A stretch of DNA of 34,084 bases from Rathayibacter tanaceti (GTDB lineage Bacteria > Actinomycetota > Actinomycetes > Actinomycetales > Microbacteriaceae): assembly GCF_001634385.1 (NCBI RefSeq), contig NZ_LIIN01000016.1:1-34084 (forward strand). Direction: 5' to 3'. Below the pieces are notes generated by a model. It was not told the origin of the DNA and did no database searches. It saw only the letters and a list, made by a program, of their open reading frames with translations. A program made the translations under genes and the position numbers. Position 1 is the first letter of the stretch. Each line of letters begins with the position of its first letter. Shown here one piece after another: positions 1 through 7,529 of the stretch.

Positions 1-331
1 CCTCGCCCGGCTCGGTCGTGGACGGCGCGGGAGGCGTGGCCGCCTGCGCCGGGTGCGCCGGGATGGCCGGCACCTCGGAGCCGACGGTGCCGGCTCCGGC
101 CTGCACGGTGATGATCGCCGTGCCGACGTCGACCGTCTGGCCTTCCTCGACGAGCACATCGACCACTGTGCCGCTGAACGGCGACGGCAGTTCGACGAGG
201 GACTTCGCGGTCTCGATCTCGACGAGCACCTGGTTGACGGCGACCTCATCGCCGACCTTGACCCTCCAGGCCACGATCTCGGCCTCGGTGAGGCCCTCTC
301 CCACGTCGGGGAGGAGGAACTGTTCGGTCAT
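1..331 (-). CDS. bkdC: Branched-chain 2-oxo acid dehydrogenase E2 (dihydrolipoamide acyltransferase), N-terminal part
   Basis: Only the first ~110 residues are inside the window; the gene runs off the left edge. Residues 1-75 form a biotinyl/lipoyl domain with the signature ETAKS, in which Lys43 is the expected lipoyl attachment site. A Pro/Ala-rich linker follows, as in the swinging arms of E2 subunits. The ATG is preceded by AGGAG at eight bases. It lies 41 bp after the E1-beta gene on the same strand, so it is the last visible member of the aminotransferase-E1alpha-E1beta-E2 operon. E2 carries the acyl group from E1 to CoA in the cytoplasm. The catalytic domain is not visible, so an acetyl- versus branched-chain acyl-transferase assignment rests on the neighbours. 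Confidence 0.88.
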   Translation of the reverse strand, partial: MTEQFLLPDVGEGLTEAEIVAWRVKVGDEVAVNQVLVEIETAKSLVELPSPFSGTVVDVLVEEGQTVDVGTAIITVQAGAGTVGSEVPAIPAHPAQAATPPAPSTTEPGE

Positions 332-372
332 CGGCGGGACTCCTGTGGGCTCGTGCGGGGATATCGCGCGCG

Positions 373-1401
373 TCAGTACGCGAGCGAGCGGTCGACGGCT
401 TCGAGCACGCGGTCGACGTCGGGGAGGAAGAGCTTCTCGACCTTGGCGGGCGGGAAGGGGGTGTCGAAGCCTGCGACGCGTAGCACGGGGGCCTCGAGCG
501 AGTAGAAGGCGCGCTCGGTGACCGTCGCGGCGATCTCGGAGCCGAGGCTCACGTGGGCTGACGCCTCCTGCGCGACGACGAGCCGGCCGGTCTTGCGGAC
601 CGACGCGAGCAGCGGCTCCCAGTCGATCGGGGAGATCGAGCGCAGGTCGACGACCTCGACGCTCGTGCCCTCCTCACCGGCGAGTTCGGCGGCCTGGAGC
701 AGGACGGAGACCATCGGCCCCCAGCCGACCAGCGTGACCTCGCTGCCCTGGCGGACGATGCGGGAGGCGTGCAGCGGCACCGCGGATCCGCCCAGGTCGA
801 CCTCGCCCTTGGGCCAGTAGCGGCTCTTGGGCTCGAAGAACATGACCGGGTCGTCGGAGGCGATGGCCTCCTGGATCATCCAGTAGGCGTCGTTCGGAGT
901 GGAGGGGCTGACCGAGCGGAGACCTGCCGTGTGCGCGAAGTACGCCTCGTTGCTCTCCTGGTGGTGCTCGACCGCTCCGATGTGCCCGCCGTAGGGCACG
1001 CGGATGACGACGGGCATCGTGACCGAGCCCTCGTGCCGGTTGGTCATCTTGGCGAGCTGCGAGGTGATCTGGTCGAACGCCGGGTAGATGAAGCCGTCGA
1101 ACTGGATCTCGCAGACCGGCCGGAACCCGCGCATCGCGAGGCCGATCGCTGTGCCGACGATGCCGGACTCGGCGAGCGGCGTGTCGAGCACGCGCTTTGC
1201 TCCGAACTCGGCGTGCAGCCCCTCGGTGATGCGGAACACACCGCCCAGCGGGCCGATGTCCTCACCCATCAGCAGGACGCGGTCGTCGTGCGTCATCGCC
1301 CGGCGGAGACCGGCGTTGAGCGCCTTGGCCATGGACATCGACTCGAGCTGAGTCCCGGTGAGCGCGGTCTGCGCAGCCGCCGTCGTGGTGTCGATCGTCA
1401 T
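373..1401 (-). CDS. bkdB: Branched-chain 2-oxo acid dehydrogenase E1 component, beta subunit
   Basis: 342 residues, the usual length for an E1-beta subunit. It carries the typical transketolase pyrimidine-binding fold: [15 protein letters not shown] near residue 45, then the conserved stretch [17 protein letters not shown] and [12 protein letters not shown], and a C-terminal transketolase domain ending in [16 protein letters not shown]. With E1-alpha it forms the ThDP-dependent decarboxylase that acts on branched-chain 2-oxo acids (2-oxoisovalerate and relatives) and acylates the E2 lipoyl arm. The ATG overlaps the E1-alpha stop by one base (TGATG), so the two subunits are translationally coupled. 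In Microbacteriaceae the products feed iso/anteiso fatty-acid synthesis; that role is inferred. Pyruvate as substrate is a less likely alternative. Confidence 0.93.
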   Translation of the reverse strand: MTIDTTTAAAQTALTGTQLESMSMAKALNAGLRRAMTHDDRVLLMGEDIGPLGGVFRITEGLHAEFGAKRVLDTPLAESGIVGTAIGLAMRGFRPVCEIQFDGFIYPAFDQITSQLAKMTNRHEGSVTMPVVIRVPYGGHIGAVEHHQESNEAYFAHTAGLRSVSPSTPNDAYWMIQEAIASDDPVMFFEPKSRYWPKGEVDLGGSAVPLHASRIVRQGSEVTLVGWGPMVSVLLQAAELAGEEGTSVEVVDLRSISPIDWEPLLASVRKTGRLVVAQEASAHVSLGSEIAATVTERAFYSLEAPVLRVAGFDTPFPPAKVEKLFLPDVDRVLEAVDRSLAY

Positions 1402-2527
1402 CACTCGCCTCCGAACGATTCTTCGTAGCGCTGGAGCCACGCCTTCTGCTCCTCGACGAGCGCGTGGGGCTCCGAGTAGACGTGGTCGAAGATCACCTCG
1501 GAGGGCGGTGGCTCGAGCGTGAGGAGACGGCGGCGGATGTCGGCCGCGAAGTCGGCAGCCTCCTCGTCGACCTCGTCGAAGAAGGACTGCGACGCACCCT
1601 CGCCGCGCAGGTAGGCGGCGAAGCGGGTGATCGGGTCTCTGGCGACCCAGGAGGCGAGCTCGTCGTCGGTGCGGTACTTCGTGGGGTCGTCGCTCGAGGT
1701 GTGCGCCCCGATCCGGTAGGTGAGCGCCTCGATGAACTGGGGCCCACCGCCCGAGCGAGCGTCGCGAGGTGCTTGGCCGTGACGGCAAAGCTGGCAAGCA
1801 CGTCGTTCCCGTCGATCTGGACTCCGGGGATACCGAAGCCGGAGGAGCGGAGGTAGAGCGGGCTGCGCGACTGCGTGGCCACGGGCACCGAGATCGCGTA
1901 GTGGTTGTTCTGGAGGAAGAAGACCTCGGGCGTCCGGTAGCTCGCGGCAAAGACCATGGCCTCACTGACGTCGCCCTGGCTGGAGGCGCCATCTCCGAAG
2001 TAGACCACCACCGCCGCATCCTTCTCGGGGTCGCCCGTGCCGGTGGCTCCATCGAGGGTCAGTCCCATCGCGTAGCCGGTGGCGTGCAGGGCCTGTGAGC
2101 CGAGCACCAGGGTGTAGAGGTGGAAGTTGCCGTTCGCCGGGTCACTCGGGTTCCAGCCTCCGTGGGTCGTGCCGCGCAGCAGGGCGAGCACGCCCAACAG
2201 GTCGACGCCGCGGATCTTGCCGACGACGTGCTCGCGGTACGAGGGGAACACGTGGTCCTGCGGGCGCATGGCGAATGCGGAGCCGACCTGCGCCGCCTCC
2301 TGCCCGTGGCTCGGGACCCACAGGCCGAGCTGACCCTGGCGCTGGAGGTTCGCGGCCTCGATGTCGAAGCGGCGGACCACCGCCATCTCGCGGTAGAAGG
2401 AGCGGTGCAGCTGCTCGTCGACCCCGTCGAGGTAGGACGCGTACTGCTCGGCGGCGGGGGTCGGTGAGAACCGCCCGTCCGCGGAGAGGAACTGGACCGT
2501 CGGCGACTCCGTACTGGTGGCTACCAC
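1401..2527 (-). pseudogene. bkdA: Branched-chain 2-oxo acid dehydrogenase E1 alpha subunit, interrupted by one frameshift
   Basis: The first ~255 residues read from GTG at 2527 and contain the ThDP motif: GDGASSQGD, then about 20 residues on LQNN. The frame then breaks near 1763. From there a second frame continues the family sequence (GGPQFIEALTYRIGAHTSSD to EESFGGE) and ends in TGA at 1401-1403. One extra base at 1763/1764 (GCGACG read as GCGGACG) restores a 375-residue protein of normal family length and the bridge LADARSGGGPQF. As written the gene is broken; a sequencing error is more likely than decay because both halves are fully conserved. It decarboxylates the branched-chain 2-oxo acid with E1-beta. 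It starts four bases after the aminotransferase stop and is the second gene of the operon. Confidence 0.88.
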
Positions 2528-2531
2528 CCGA

Positions 2532-3638
2532 CTAACCTATCCGCCTGGCCCGATGGCCCTCAGGGAGGGAATCCACAATCTCGCCCGCCGCGCTGAGGAG
2601 CTTGTCGACAGAGCTCGCCTCGCCGATGGAGACGCGGATGCCCTCCGGGGGGAAGGCGCGCACGATGACGCCGGCGCGCTCGAACACCGCTGCTGCCGCG
2701 GCGGTCTCGTCGCGGGTGTCGAGCCAGAGGAAGTTCGCCTGCGATTCGGGGATGCTCCAGCCCTGGTCGAGCAGCGCGCGCCAGAGGTCGTCGCGGAGGC
2801 GGGTGATGCGGTGCACCCGCTCGAGGAGCTCCTCGCGGTGCTCGAGGGAGGCGACGGCCGCGGTCTCGGCGAACCTGGTCACCGAGAGCGGGATCGCGGT
2901 CGAGCGTGCGGCGTCGAGGACGCGCGAGTGGCCGATCGCGTAGCCGACCCGGAGCCCGGCGAGACCGTAGGCCTTCGAGAACGTGCGCGCGAGGACGAGG
3001 TTGGGGTACCGCCCGAGCAGAAGGGCGCCGTCGACCGCCCTGTCGTCGCCGACGAACTCGGCGTACGCCTCATCGAGGAGAACGAGCACATCGCTCGGGA
3101 CCCGCTGGAGGAAGGCCTCGACGTCGTCCGCCGTGGCGATCGTGCCGGTGGGGTTATTGGGGCTGCACACGATGATCAAGCGCGTGCGCTCGGTGACGGC
3201 CTGGGCCATCGCGTCGAGATCGTGTGTGTCGTCGGGGCGCAGCGGAACGCGGATGCTCGTCGCTCCGGCCGTGGTGACGAGGGACGGGTAGGCCTCGAAC
3301 GACCGCCAGGCGTAGACCACCTCGTCGCCGGGACCGGCAGCCGCGCTGACGAGCTGGGCGATGACCGCGACGGACCCGGCTCCGACGATGACCTCGTCGA
3401 TCCCGACGCCGTACTGGGCGGCGAGCGCCGTGCGCAGAACGGTGGCGGCCGCATCGGGATACCGGTTGAAGTCGTCGACCTCGCGGACCCGCTCGAGCAC
3501 CGAGGGCAGCGGGTCGAACGGGTTCTCGTTGGAGGAGAGCTTGACGGCATCGGCATCGCCCGCTCGACCCTGCTTGTAGGCGGGCAGCGCCAGGATCTCG
3601 GGGCGGAGGCGGACGGGAGGCTCCTGCTGGTCGGTCAC
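2532..3638 (-). CDS. Class I/II PLP aminotransferase, HisC/Pat type (aromatic or histidinol-phosphate aminotransferase)
   Basis: 368 residues, fold type I. Visible motifs are LSSNENPFDPLPSV (residues 34-47), CSPNNPTG (158-165), LLDEAYAEFV (187-196) and the PLP-binding SKAYGLAGLRVGY, in which Lys222 is the Schiff-base lysine. This is the HisC/Pat family, and the sequence alone does not separate histidinol-phosphate from phenylalanine specificity. The gene sits four bases upstream of the branched-chain oxo-acid dehydrogenase genes and not in a his operon. That makes a Pat-like enzyme or an amino-acid to oxo-acid step feeding the dehydrogenase more plausible; this is inference. GTG 3638 is chosen because a TAGCAT -10 box ends seven bases upstream, as for a leaderless transcript; ATG 3647 lies inside that box and has no Shine-Dalgarno. 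Confidence 0.85.
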   Translation of the reverse strand: MTDQQEPPVRLRPEILALPAYKQGRAGDADAVKLSSNENPFDPLPSVLERVREVDDFNRYPDAAATVLRTALAAQYGVGIDEVIVGAGSVAVIAQLVSAAAGPGDEVVYAWRSFEAYPSLVTTAGATSIRVPLRPDDTHDLDAMAQAVTERTRLIIVCSPNNPTGTIATADDVEAFLQRVPSDVLVLLDEAYAEFVGDDRAVDGALLLGRYPNLVLARTFSKAYGLAGLRVGYAIGHSRVLDAARSTAIPLSVTRFAETAAVASLEHREELLERVHRITRLRDDLWRALLDQGWSIPESQANFLWLDTRDETAAAAAVFERAGVIVRAFPPEGIRVSIGEASSVDKLLSAAGEIVDSLPEGHRARRIG

Positions 3639-3645
3639 CCGCTCC

Positions 3646-3651
3646 ATGCTA
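3646..3651 (-). promoter_or_regulatory. -10 box of the aminotransferase-bkd operon, probably leaderless
   Basis: TAGCAT fits the actinobacterial TAnnnT -10 pattern and ends seven bases before the GTG chosen as start. That is the spacing of a leaderless mRNA whose first base is the start codon. No good -35 is seen. Confidence 0.4.
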
Positions 3652-3783
3652 GGCGGAGGGATCGACACAGCCGTCACACCGCACGCCCGCGCACCCTGCT
3701 CCGCAGCGCCTCGCCGACTCCGGCCACGCTCGGGGCGGCCACCCCGCTCGGGGCGCCGACTCGCGATGCACAGCGCCGACGGG

Positions 3784-3789
3784 GATAGT
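3784..3789 (+). promoter_or_regulatory. -10 box, probably leaderless start of the holin-family gene
   Basis: GATAGT (four of six to TATAAT) ends six bases before the ATG at 3796. No Shine-Dalgarno stands at a usable distance, so transcription probably begins at the start codon. Confidence 0.4.
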
Positions 3790-3795
3790 TGAGGC

Positions 3796-4194
3796 ATGCG
3801 CAGACTCCTCTTCGGCCTCCTGACCAACGCAGTCGCGATCTGGTTGACGACCCTCGTCGTCGCGGGCGTGCGCGTCGATCCGTACGAGGAGGGGACGACC
3901 GCGGCGATCCTGACGTACCTCCTCGTCGCGGTGATCTTCGGACTCGTCAACGCGGTGGTGGGCGGCACCGTGCGAGTGCTCGCCTTCCCCCTGTATCTGC
4001 TCACGCTGGGACTGATCTCGTTCATCGTCAACGGACTCCTCCTGCTGCTGACCGCATGGATCAGCGGCCTTTTCGGATTCGGGCTCGTGGTCGACGGGTT
4101 CTGGTGGGGAGTGCTGGGCGCCCTCGTGCTGGCCCTCGTGAACTGGTTCATCGGTCTCCTCCTTCGCCCCTTCCTCCGCCGCCGTCAGGACTGA
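3796..4194 (+). CDS. Phage holin family protein (four-helix membrane protein)
   Basis: 132 residues with four hydrophobic segments at about 6-24, 38-62, 65-90 and 103-126, and a basic C-terminus (RPFLRRRQD). Length, four-helix layout and the motif pattern GLVNAVVGGTVRVLAFPLYL match the chromosomal 'mycobacterial 4 TMS phage holin' family (PF04020). Despite the name this family is widespread in actinobacterial chromosomes without phages; the real function is unknown, and nothing phage-like surrounds it here. It is transcribed divergently from the aminotransferase-bkd operon and precedes the phosphatase gene by about 100 bp. Confidence 0.85.
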   Translation: MRRLLFGLLTNAVAIWLTTLVVAGVRVDPYEEGTTAAILTYLLVAVIFGLVNAVVGGTVRVLAFPLYLLTLGLISFIVNGLLLLLTAWISGLFGFGLVVDGFWWGVLGALVLALVNWFIGLLLRPFLRRRQD

Positions 4195-4201
4195 GGCGGC
4201 G
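4177..4201 (+). terminator. Possible terminator hairpin at the end of the holin-family gene
   Basis: CGCCGCC and GGCGGCG form a 7-bp perfect stem with an 11-base loop that contains the TGA stop codon. There is no T-run, as is common in high-GC actinobacteria, so this is tentative. Confidence 0.3.
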
Positions 4202-4300
4202 CCCCCGGGACCCAGCCTGGGCGGCGGCGTTCCCTGTCGCGGCAGCGGCCCGTCGATCCGTGGAGAACGGCCGGAATCGGCCCGCTGTGCAGGAGCCGCG

Positions 4301-4915
4301 GTGCGCCATGATGGGCGGGTGACCCCCGACACCCCCGCACCCTCGGCCTTCGCCGTGTGCTTCGTCTGCACCGGCAACATCTGCCGGTCGCCGATGGCCG
4401 AGGTCGTGTTGCGCTCGCTCGCAGAGCGGGCGGGCCTCGGCTCCGCCATCGAGATCAGCTCGGCAGGCACCGGGGAGTGGCACCTCGGCGAGCACGCCGA
4501 CCACCGCGCCCTCGACGCGCTGGAACGGCACGGCTTCGATGGAGGCCGCCACCGCGCCCAGCTGTTCGACCCGTCCCGGTTCGCCGAGTTCGACCTCGTG
4601 GTCGCGCTCGACCACGGCCACGAGCGGGCGCTGCGCTCCTGGGCGCGCACCGACGTCGACCGCCAGAAGATCCGCCGTCTGCTGGCGTTCGAACCGAGCC
4701 TCTCTCCGCAGGGCGACGTCCCCGACCCCTACTATTCCGATGCGGCGGCGTTCGACTCGGTCCTCCGGCTCATCGAACACGCCTGCCGGGCACTCTTCGC
4801 CCAGATCGAACCCGGACTGCGCGGCAATCGCTCGGTCCGGTCCGCCCCCGCCGAGGCGCTCTCAGGCGCCGCCCTCGCGCAGGACCACCGAGAACCGGAA
4901 GGCACCACCGCATGA
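4301..4915 (+). CDS. Low-molecular-weight protein tyrosine phosphatase
   Basis: 204 residues. The active-site loop CTGNICRS (C-X5-R, Cys23 and Arg29) starts right after the first beta strand, and the acid loop is DVPDPYY, with its Asp as the expected general acid. These define the LMW-PTP family, which dephosphorylates protein tyrosines in the cytoplasm and often partners BY-kinases in polysaccharide synthesis. The C-terminal ~40 residues are a low-complexity extension beyond the usual ~150-160 residues. GTG 4301 is chosen because AGGAG stands five bases upstream; GTG 4319 is an alternative without a good site. The stop overlaps the purB start (ATGA), so the two genes are co-translated. Confidence 0.9.
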   Translation: MRHDGRVTPDTPAPSAFAVCFVCTGNICRSPMAEVVLRSLAERAGLGSAIEISSAGTGEWHLGEHADHRALDALERHGFDGGRHRAQLFDPSRFAEFDLVVALDHGHERALRSWARTDVDRQKIRRLLAFEPSLSPQGDVPDPYYSDAAAFDSVLRLIEHACRALFAQIEPGLRGNRSVRSAPAEALSGAALAQDHREPEGTTA

Positions 4916-6294
4916 CCTCGCTCCCCCCCCAGCCGCTGAGCCCCCTCGACGGGCGCTACAGCGGCGCCGTCTCCTCCCTCGGCGAGCACCTCTCGGAGGC
5001 GGGGTTGAACCGCGCGCGCGTGCACGTCGAGGTCGAGTGGCTGCTCGCCCTGACCGATCGCCGCCTCTTCGGCTCGGAGCCGGTCGACGCCGCGACCGCC
5101 GAGGAGCTGCGGCGCCGCGCCCGCGAGTTCGGACAGCCCGAGATCGACGAGCTGGCCGCGCTCGAGGCCCGCACCCGCCACGACGTGAAGGCCGTGGAGT
5201 ACCTGGTCCGCCAGTGGCTCGAGGAACTCGGGCTCGGGAGGATCGCCGAACTGACCCACTTCGCCGCGACGAGCGAGGACATCAACAACCTCTCGTACGC
5301 GCTCGTCGTCCGCCGAGCGGTCGACGAGATCTGGCTGCCGAAGCTGCGCTCGGTCGCCGGCTCGCTGCGGCAGCTGGCGGTCCGCTACCGCGACGAGGCG
5401 ATGCTGAGCCGCACCCACGGCCAGCCGGCGACTCCGACCACGATGGGCAAGGAGTTCGCGGTCTACGCGTATCGACTCGAGCGCGTGATCGCCCAGGTCG
5501 AGGCCACCGAGTACCTCGGCAAGTTCAGCGGAGCGACGGGCACGTTCGCCGCGCACCTCGCGGCAGACCCCGGCACCGACTGGCCGACCGTCGCCGAGGA
5601 GTTCGTCGCCTCGCTCGGGCTCGCCTTCAACCCGCTCACGACGCAGATCGAGTCGCACGACTGGCAGGCGGAGCTGTACGGCAGGGCGGCTCACGCCAAC
5701 CGGATCCTGCACAACGTCTGCACCGACGTCTGGACCTACATCTCGCTCGGCTATTTCCGGCAGATCCCGCAGGCCGGAGCGACGGGCTCGTCGACGATGC
5801 CGCACAAGATCAATCCGATCCGCTTCGAGAACGCCGAGGCGAACCTCGAGCTCTCCAGCGCACTGCTCGACTCCCTCGCGCAGACGCTCGTGACCTCGCG
5901 CCTGCAGCGCGACCTCACCGACTCCACCACGCAGCGCAACATCGGGGTCGCGTTCGGGCACTCGCTCCTCGCCCTCGACAACATCGCCCGCGGCCTGCTC
6001 GAGATCGACCTCGACCCGGCCGCACTCGCCGCCGATCTCGACGGCAACTGGGAGGTTCTCGCCGAGGCGATCCAGACGGTGATCCGCGCGGAGGTGGCGG
6101 CGGGCCGTTCGTCGATCACGGACCCGTACGCGCTGCTGAAGGACCTCACGCGCGGCAAGCGCCTCAGCGCCGAGGACCTCGCGGTGTTCGTGCAGGCCCT
6201 CGACATCGGCGAGGCCGCGAAGGCGCGCCTCCTCGCGCTGACGCCCGCGGGGTACACGGGGCTCGCCTCCGCCCTGGTCGACCGCCTGGGCTGA
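4912..6294 (+). CDS. purB: Adenylosuccinate lyase
   Basis: 460 residues. It contains the fumarase/aspartase superfamily signature GSSTMPHKINP (about 297-307), the early RYSG element, the TSEDINN block near residue 120 and SRTHGQPATPTTMGKE near 165-180, all diagnostic of the long PurB type. It cleaves adenylosuccinate to AMP and fumarate, and SAICAR to AICAR and fumarate, in purine synthesis. The ATG overlaps the phosphatase stop by four bases. No other purine genes are nearby, so the pairing with a tyrosine phosphatase is one of position only. Full length and uninterrupted. Confidence 0.97.
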   Translation: MTSLPPQPLSPLDGRYSGAVSSLGEHLSEAGLNRARVHVEVEWLLALTDRRLFGSEPVDAATAEELRRRAREFGQPEIDELAALEARTRHDVKAVEYLVRQWLEELGLGRIAELTHFAATSEDINNLSYALVVRRAVDEIWLPKLRSVAGSLRQLAVRYRDEAMLSRTHGQPATPTTMGKEFAVYAYRLERVIAQVEATEYLGKFSGATGTFAAHLAADPGTDWPTVAEEFVASLGLAFNPLTTQIESHDWQAELYGRAAHANRILHNVCTDVWTYISLGYFRQIPQAGATGSSTMPHKINPIRFENAEANLELSSALLDSLAQTLVTSRLQRDLTDSTTQRNIGVAFGHSLLALDNIARGLLEIDLDPAALAADLDGNWEVLAEAIQTVIRAEVAAGRSSITDPYALLKDLTRGKRLSAEDLAVFVQALDIGEAAKARLLALTPAGYTGLASALVDRLG

Positions 6295-6319
6295 CACTGC
6301 TGCTGCGGCGAGCACGCGC

Positions 6320-6366
6320 CGCCGCGAGCGCCCACGGCCACCCGCCGGCCCCACCCGCTCGCGGCG
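6320..6366. terminator. Possible shared terminator hairpin between purB and the convergent membrane-protein pair
   Basis: An 11-bp perfect inverted repeat (CGCCGCGAGCG and CGCTCGCGGCG) with a 25-base loop lies between two converging genes and could end transcription from both sides. No T-tract is present. Confidence 0.35.
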
Positions 6367-6461
6367 CACCGCCCGCGCCGAGCGGTTCCGCGCGGCGCCA
6401 CGCCCGCCTCCCCGCTCCGCCGACCGTGGGGAGGCAGCGGCCACCCCTCAGCCCGGGAGGC

Positions 6462-6761
6462 TCAGTGCCGCGCGTCCTGCTCGTCGATGTCGGCGATCTC
6501 GGCGTCGTCCGGCTTGAAGGTGAGCGAGAACATCGCGATGGCGACGAGCACGATGATGAAGGTGATCCCGAAGGAGAGCAGAGCGACGACGGGCTCGCGA
6601 GTGGAGAGCAGAACCACGACGCCGACGAAAACAGCCATCACGGCGGAGAAGCCGATCAGTTCGAGCGGGCGCAGGCGGTCTTTGCGGGTCGGCTGGAAGG
6701 TGCTCGCGGCGACCTCCGGAGGCTCGGGCGAGGGCTCGGGGGTCTGGCCTTCGGCGGTCAT
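6462..6761 (-). CDS. Small membrane protein, two transmembrane helices, function unknown
   Basis: 99 residues. The N-terminus is Pro/Glu-rich and probably cytoplasmic. Two hydrophobic helices follow at about 38-55 and 58-80, then an acidic tail (DDAEIADIDEQDARH). I do not recognise a named family. The ATG overlaps the stop of the upstream HdeD-like gene (ATGA) and AGGAG lies five bases before it, so the two membrane proteins are made together and may interact. Function cannot be inferred from sequence. Confidence 0.75.
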   Translation of the reverse strand: MTAEGQTPEPSPEPPEVAASTFQPTRKDRLRPLELIGFSAVMAVFVGVVVLLSTREPVVALLSFGITFIIVLVAIAMFSLTFKPDDAEIADIDEQDARH

Positions 6762-7363
6762 CGGTCTCCTCCGGAGGTCGGTGTCGTGGGGGCGACGGGA
6801 TCGTGTCCGGTGGCAGCGTCGGCGCCGACGGCCCATTTGAGCGAGAACGCCGCGATGGCGAGGTAGACGGCGAGCATCACGGCATAGGCGCCGAGCAGGC
6901 CGACCGTGACGACGGGGTGCGGCGGGAGGAGGCCGAAGGCCGCTCCGAGCAGCATCGTGCCGATCCCGACGACCACGGAGTCCCGGGCGGCGAGACCGTG
7001 GCCGCGGCGTCCGCTCGAGAACTCGAGGAAGCCCGAGAGCAGAGCCCAGCCGGCGACGAGCGCGACGAAGGAGAGCAGGTGGGCGACGGGGAGCGCGATC
7101 AGCGCGGCGACACCGGCGGCGAGGGTGAGCGCAGCGGAGCCGAGCGCGAGCGGGCGGGCGCGCCCCGACCAGACGGGCAGGCCGAGCGCGAGCGAGACCG
7201 CTCCGCTCGCGAGGGCGAAGCCGCCGAACACGGCGAGACCGAAGGCGGGACCGTGGTCGGGCGAGAAGGTGACGACGCAGCCGGCGACGGCCGCGATCAC
7301 CGCGCGCGCGAGGGGCAGGGTCCACAGGCGGCGGTCGGAGTCGGCGGCGTTGGCGTTGGCCAC
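6758..7363 (-). CDS. HdeD-like multi-pass membrane protein (DUF308-type)
   Basis: 201 residues with about six hydrophobic helices and short polar loops, beginning after a short N-terminal tail (ANAADSDRRLW). The repeated pairs of helices rich in Gly and Ala, and the overall size, resemble the HdeD/DUF308 family. Such actinobacterial proteins are often annotated only as membrane proteins, and the match is by overall character, not by a decisive motif. The GTG start has AGAGAGG seven bases upstream. It is coupled to the following small membrane gene by a 4-nt overlap. No substrate can be assigned. Confidence 0.65.
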   Translation of the reverse strand: MANANAADSDRRLWTLPLARAVIAAVAGCVVTFSPDHGPAFGLAVFGGFALASGAVSLALGLPVWSGRARPLALGSAALTLAAGVAALIALPVAHLLSFVALVAGWALLSGFLEFSSGRRGHGLAARDSVVVGIGTMLLGAAFGLLPPHPVVTVGLLGAYAVMLAVYLAIAAFSLKWAVGADAATGHDPVAPTTPTSGGDR

Positions 7364-7455
7364 GGTCGAGCCTCTCTGGGGGTGCGGTCGGTGCTCACGC
7401 TCGGGACGGCCGGCGGGCGAGGACTCGCGACGGCACGGCGCCGCGGACTCCAGCG

Positions 7456-7461
7456 ATTTTA
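7456..7461 (-). promoter_or_regulatory. -10 box candidate for the HdeD-like/small membrane protein pair
   Basis: TAAAAT (five of six to TATAAT) in an otherwise GC-rich gap, about 90 bp before the GTG at 7363. No convincing -35 is seen 16-18 bases upstream. Confidence 0.35.
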
Positions 7462-7529
7462 CGCTCCCCGCGCGCGCCCACGGCCCCGGAGGGGAGGCGG
7501 ACGGGATCCGAGGTGAAGTCGCAGGCGAC

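Noticed and set aside
3796-4194. Holin-family protein as sign of a prophage
   Set aside because: This family is common in actinobacterial chromosomes; no integrase, capsid, lysin or attachment site is near.
4357-6866. Long Arg/Ala/Pro-rich frames over purB and the phosphatase (645 and 775 residues)
   Set aside because: Frame-shifted readings; purB and the phosphatase have clear active-site motifs in their own frames. Part of the 645-residue frame is purB itself extended backwards past its real start.
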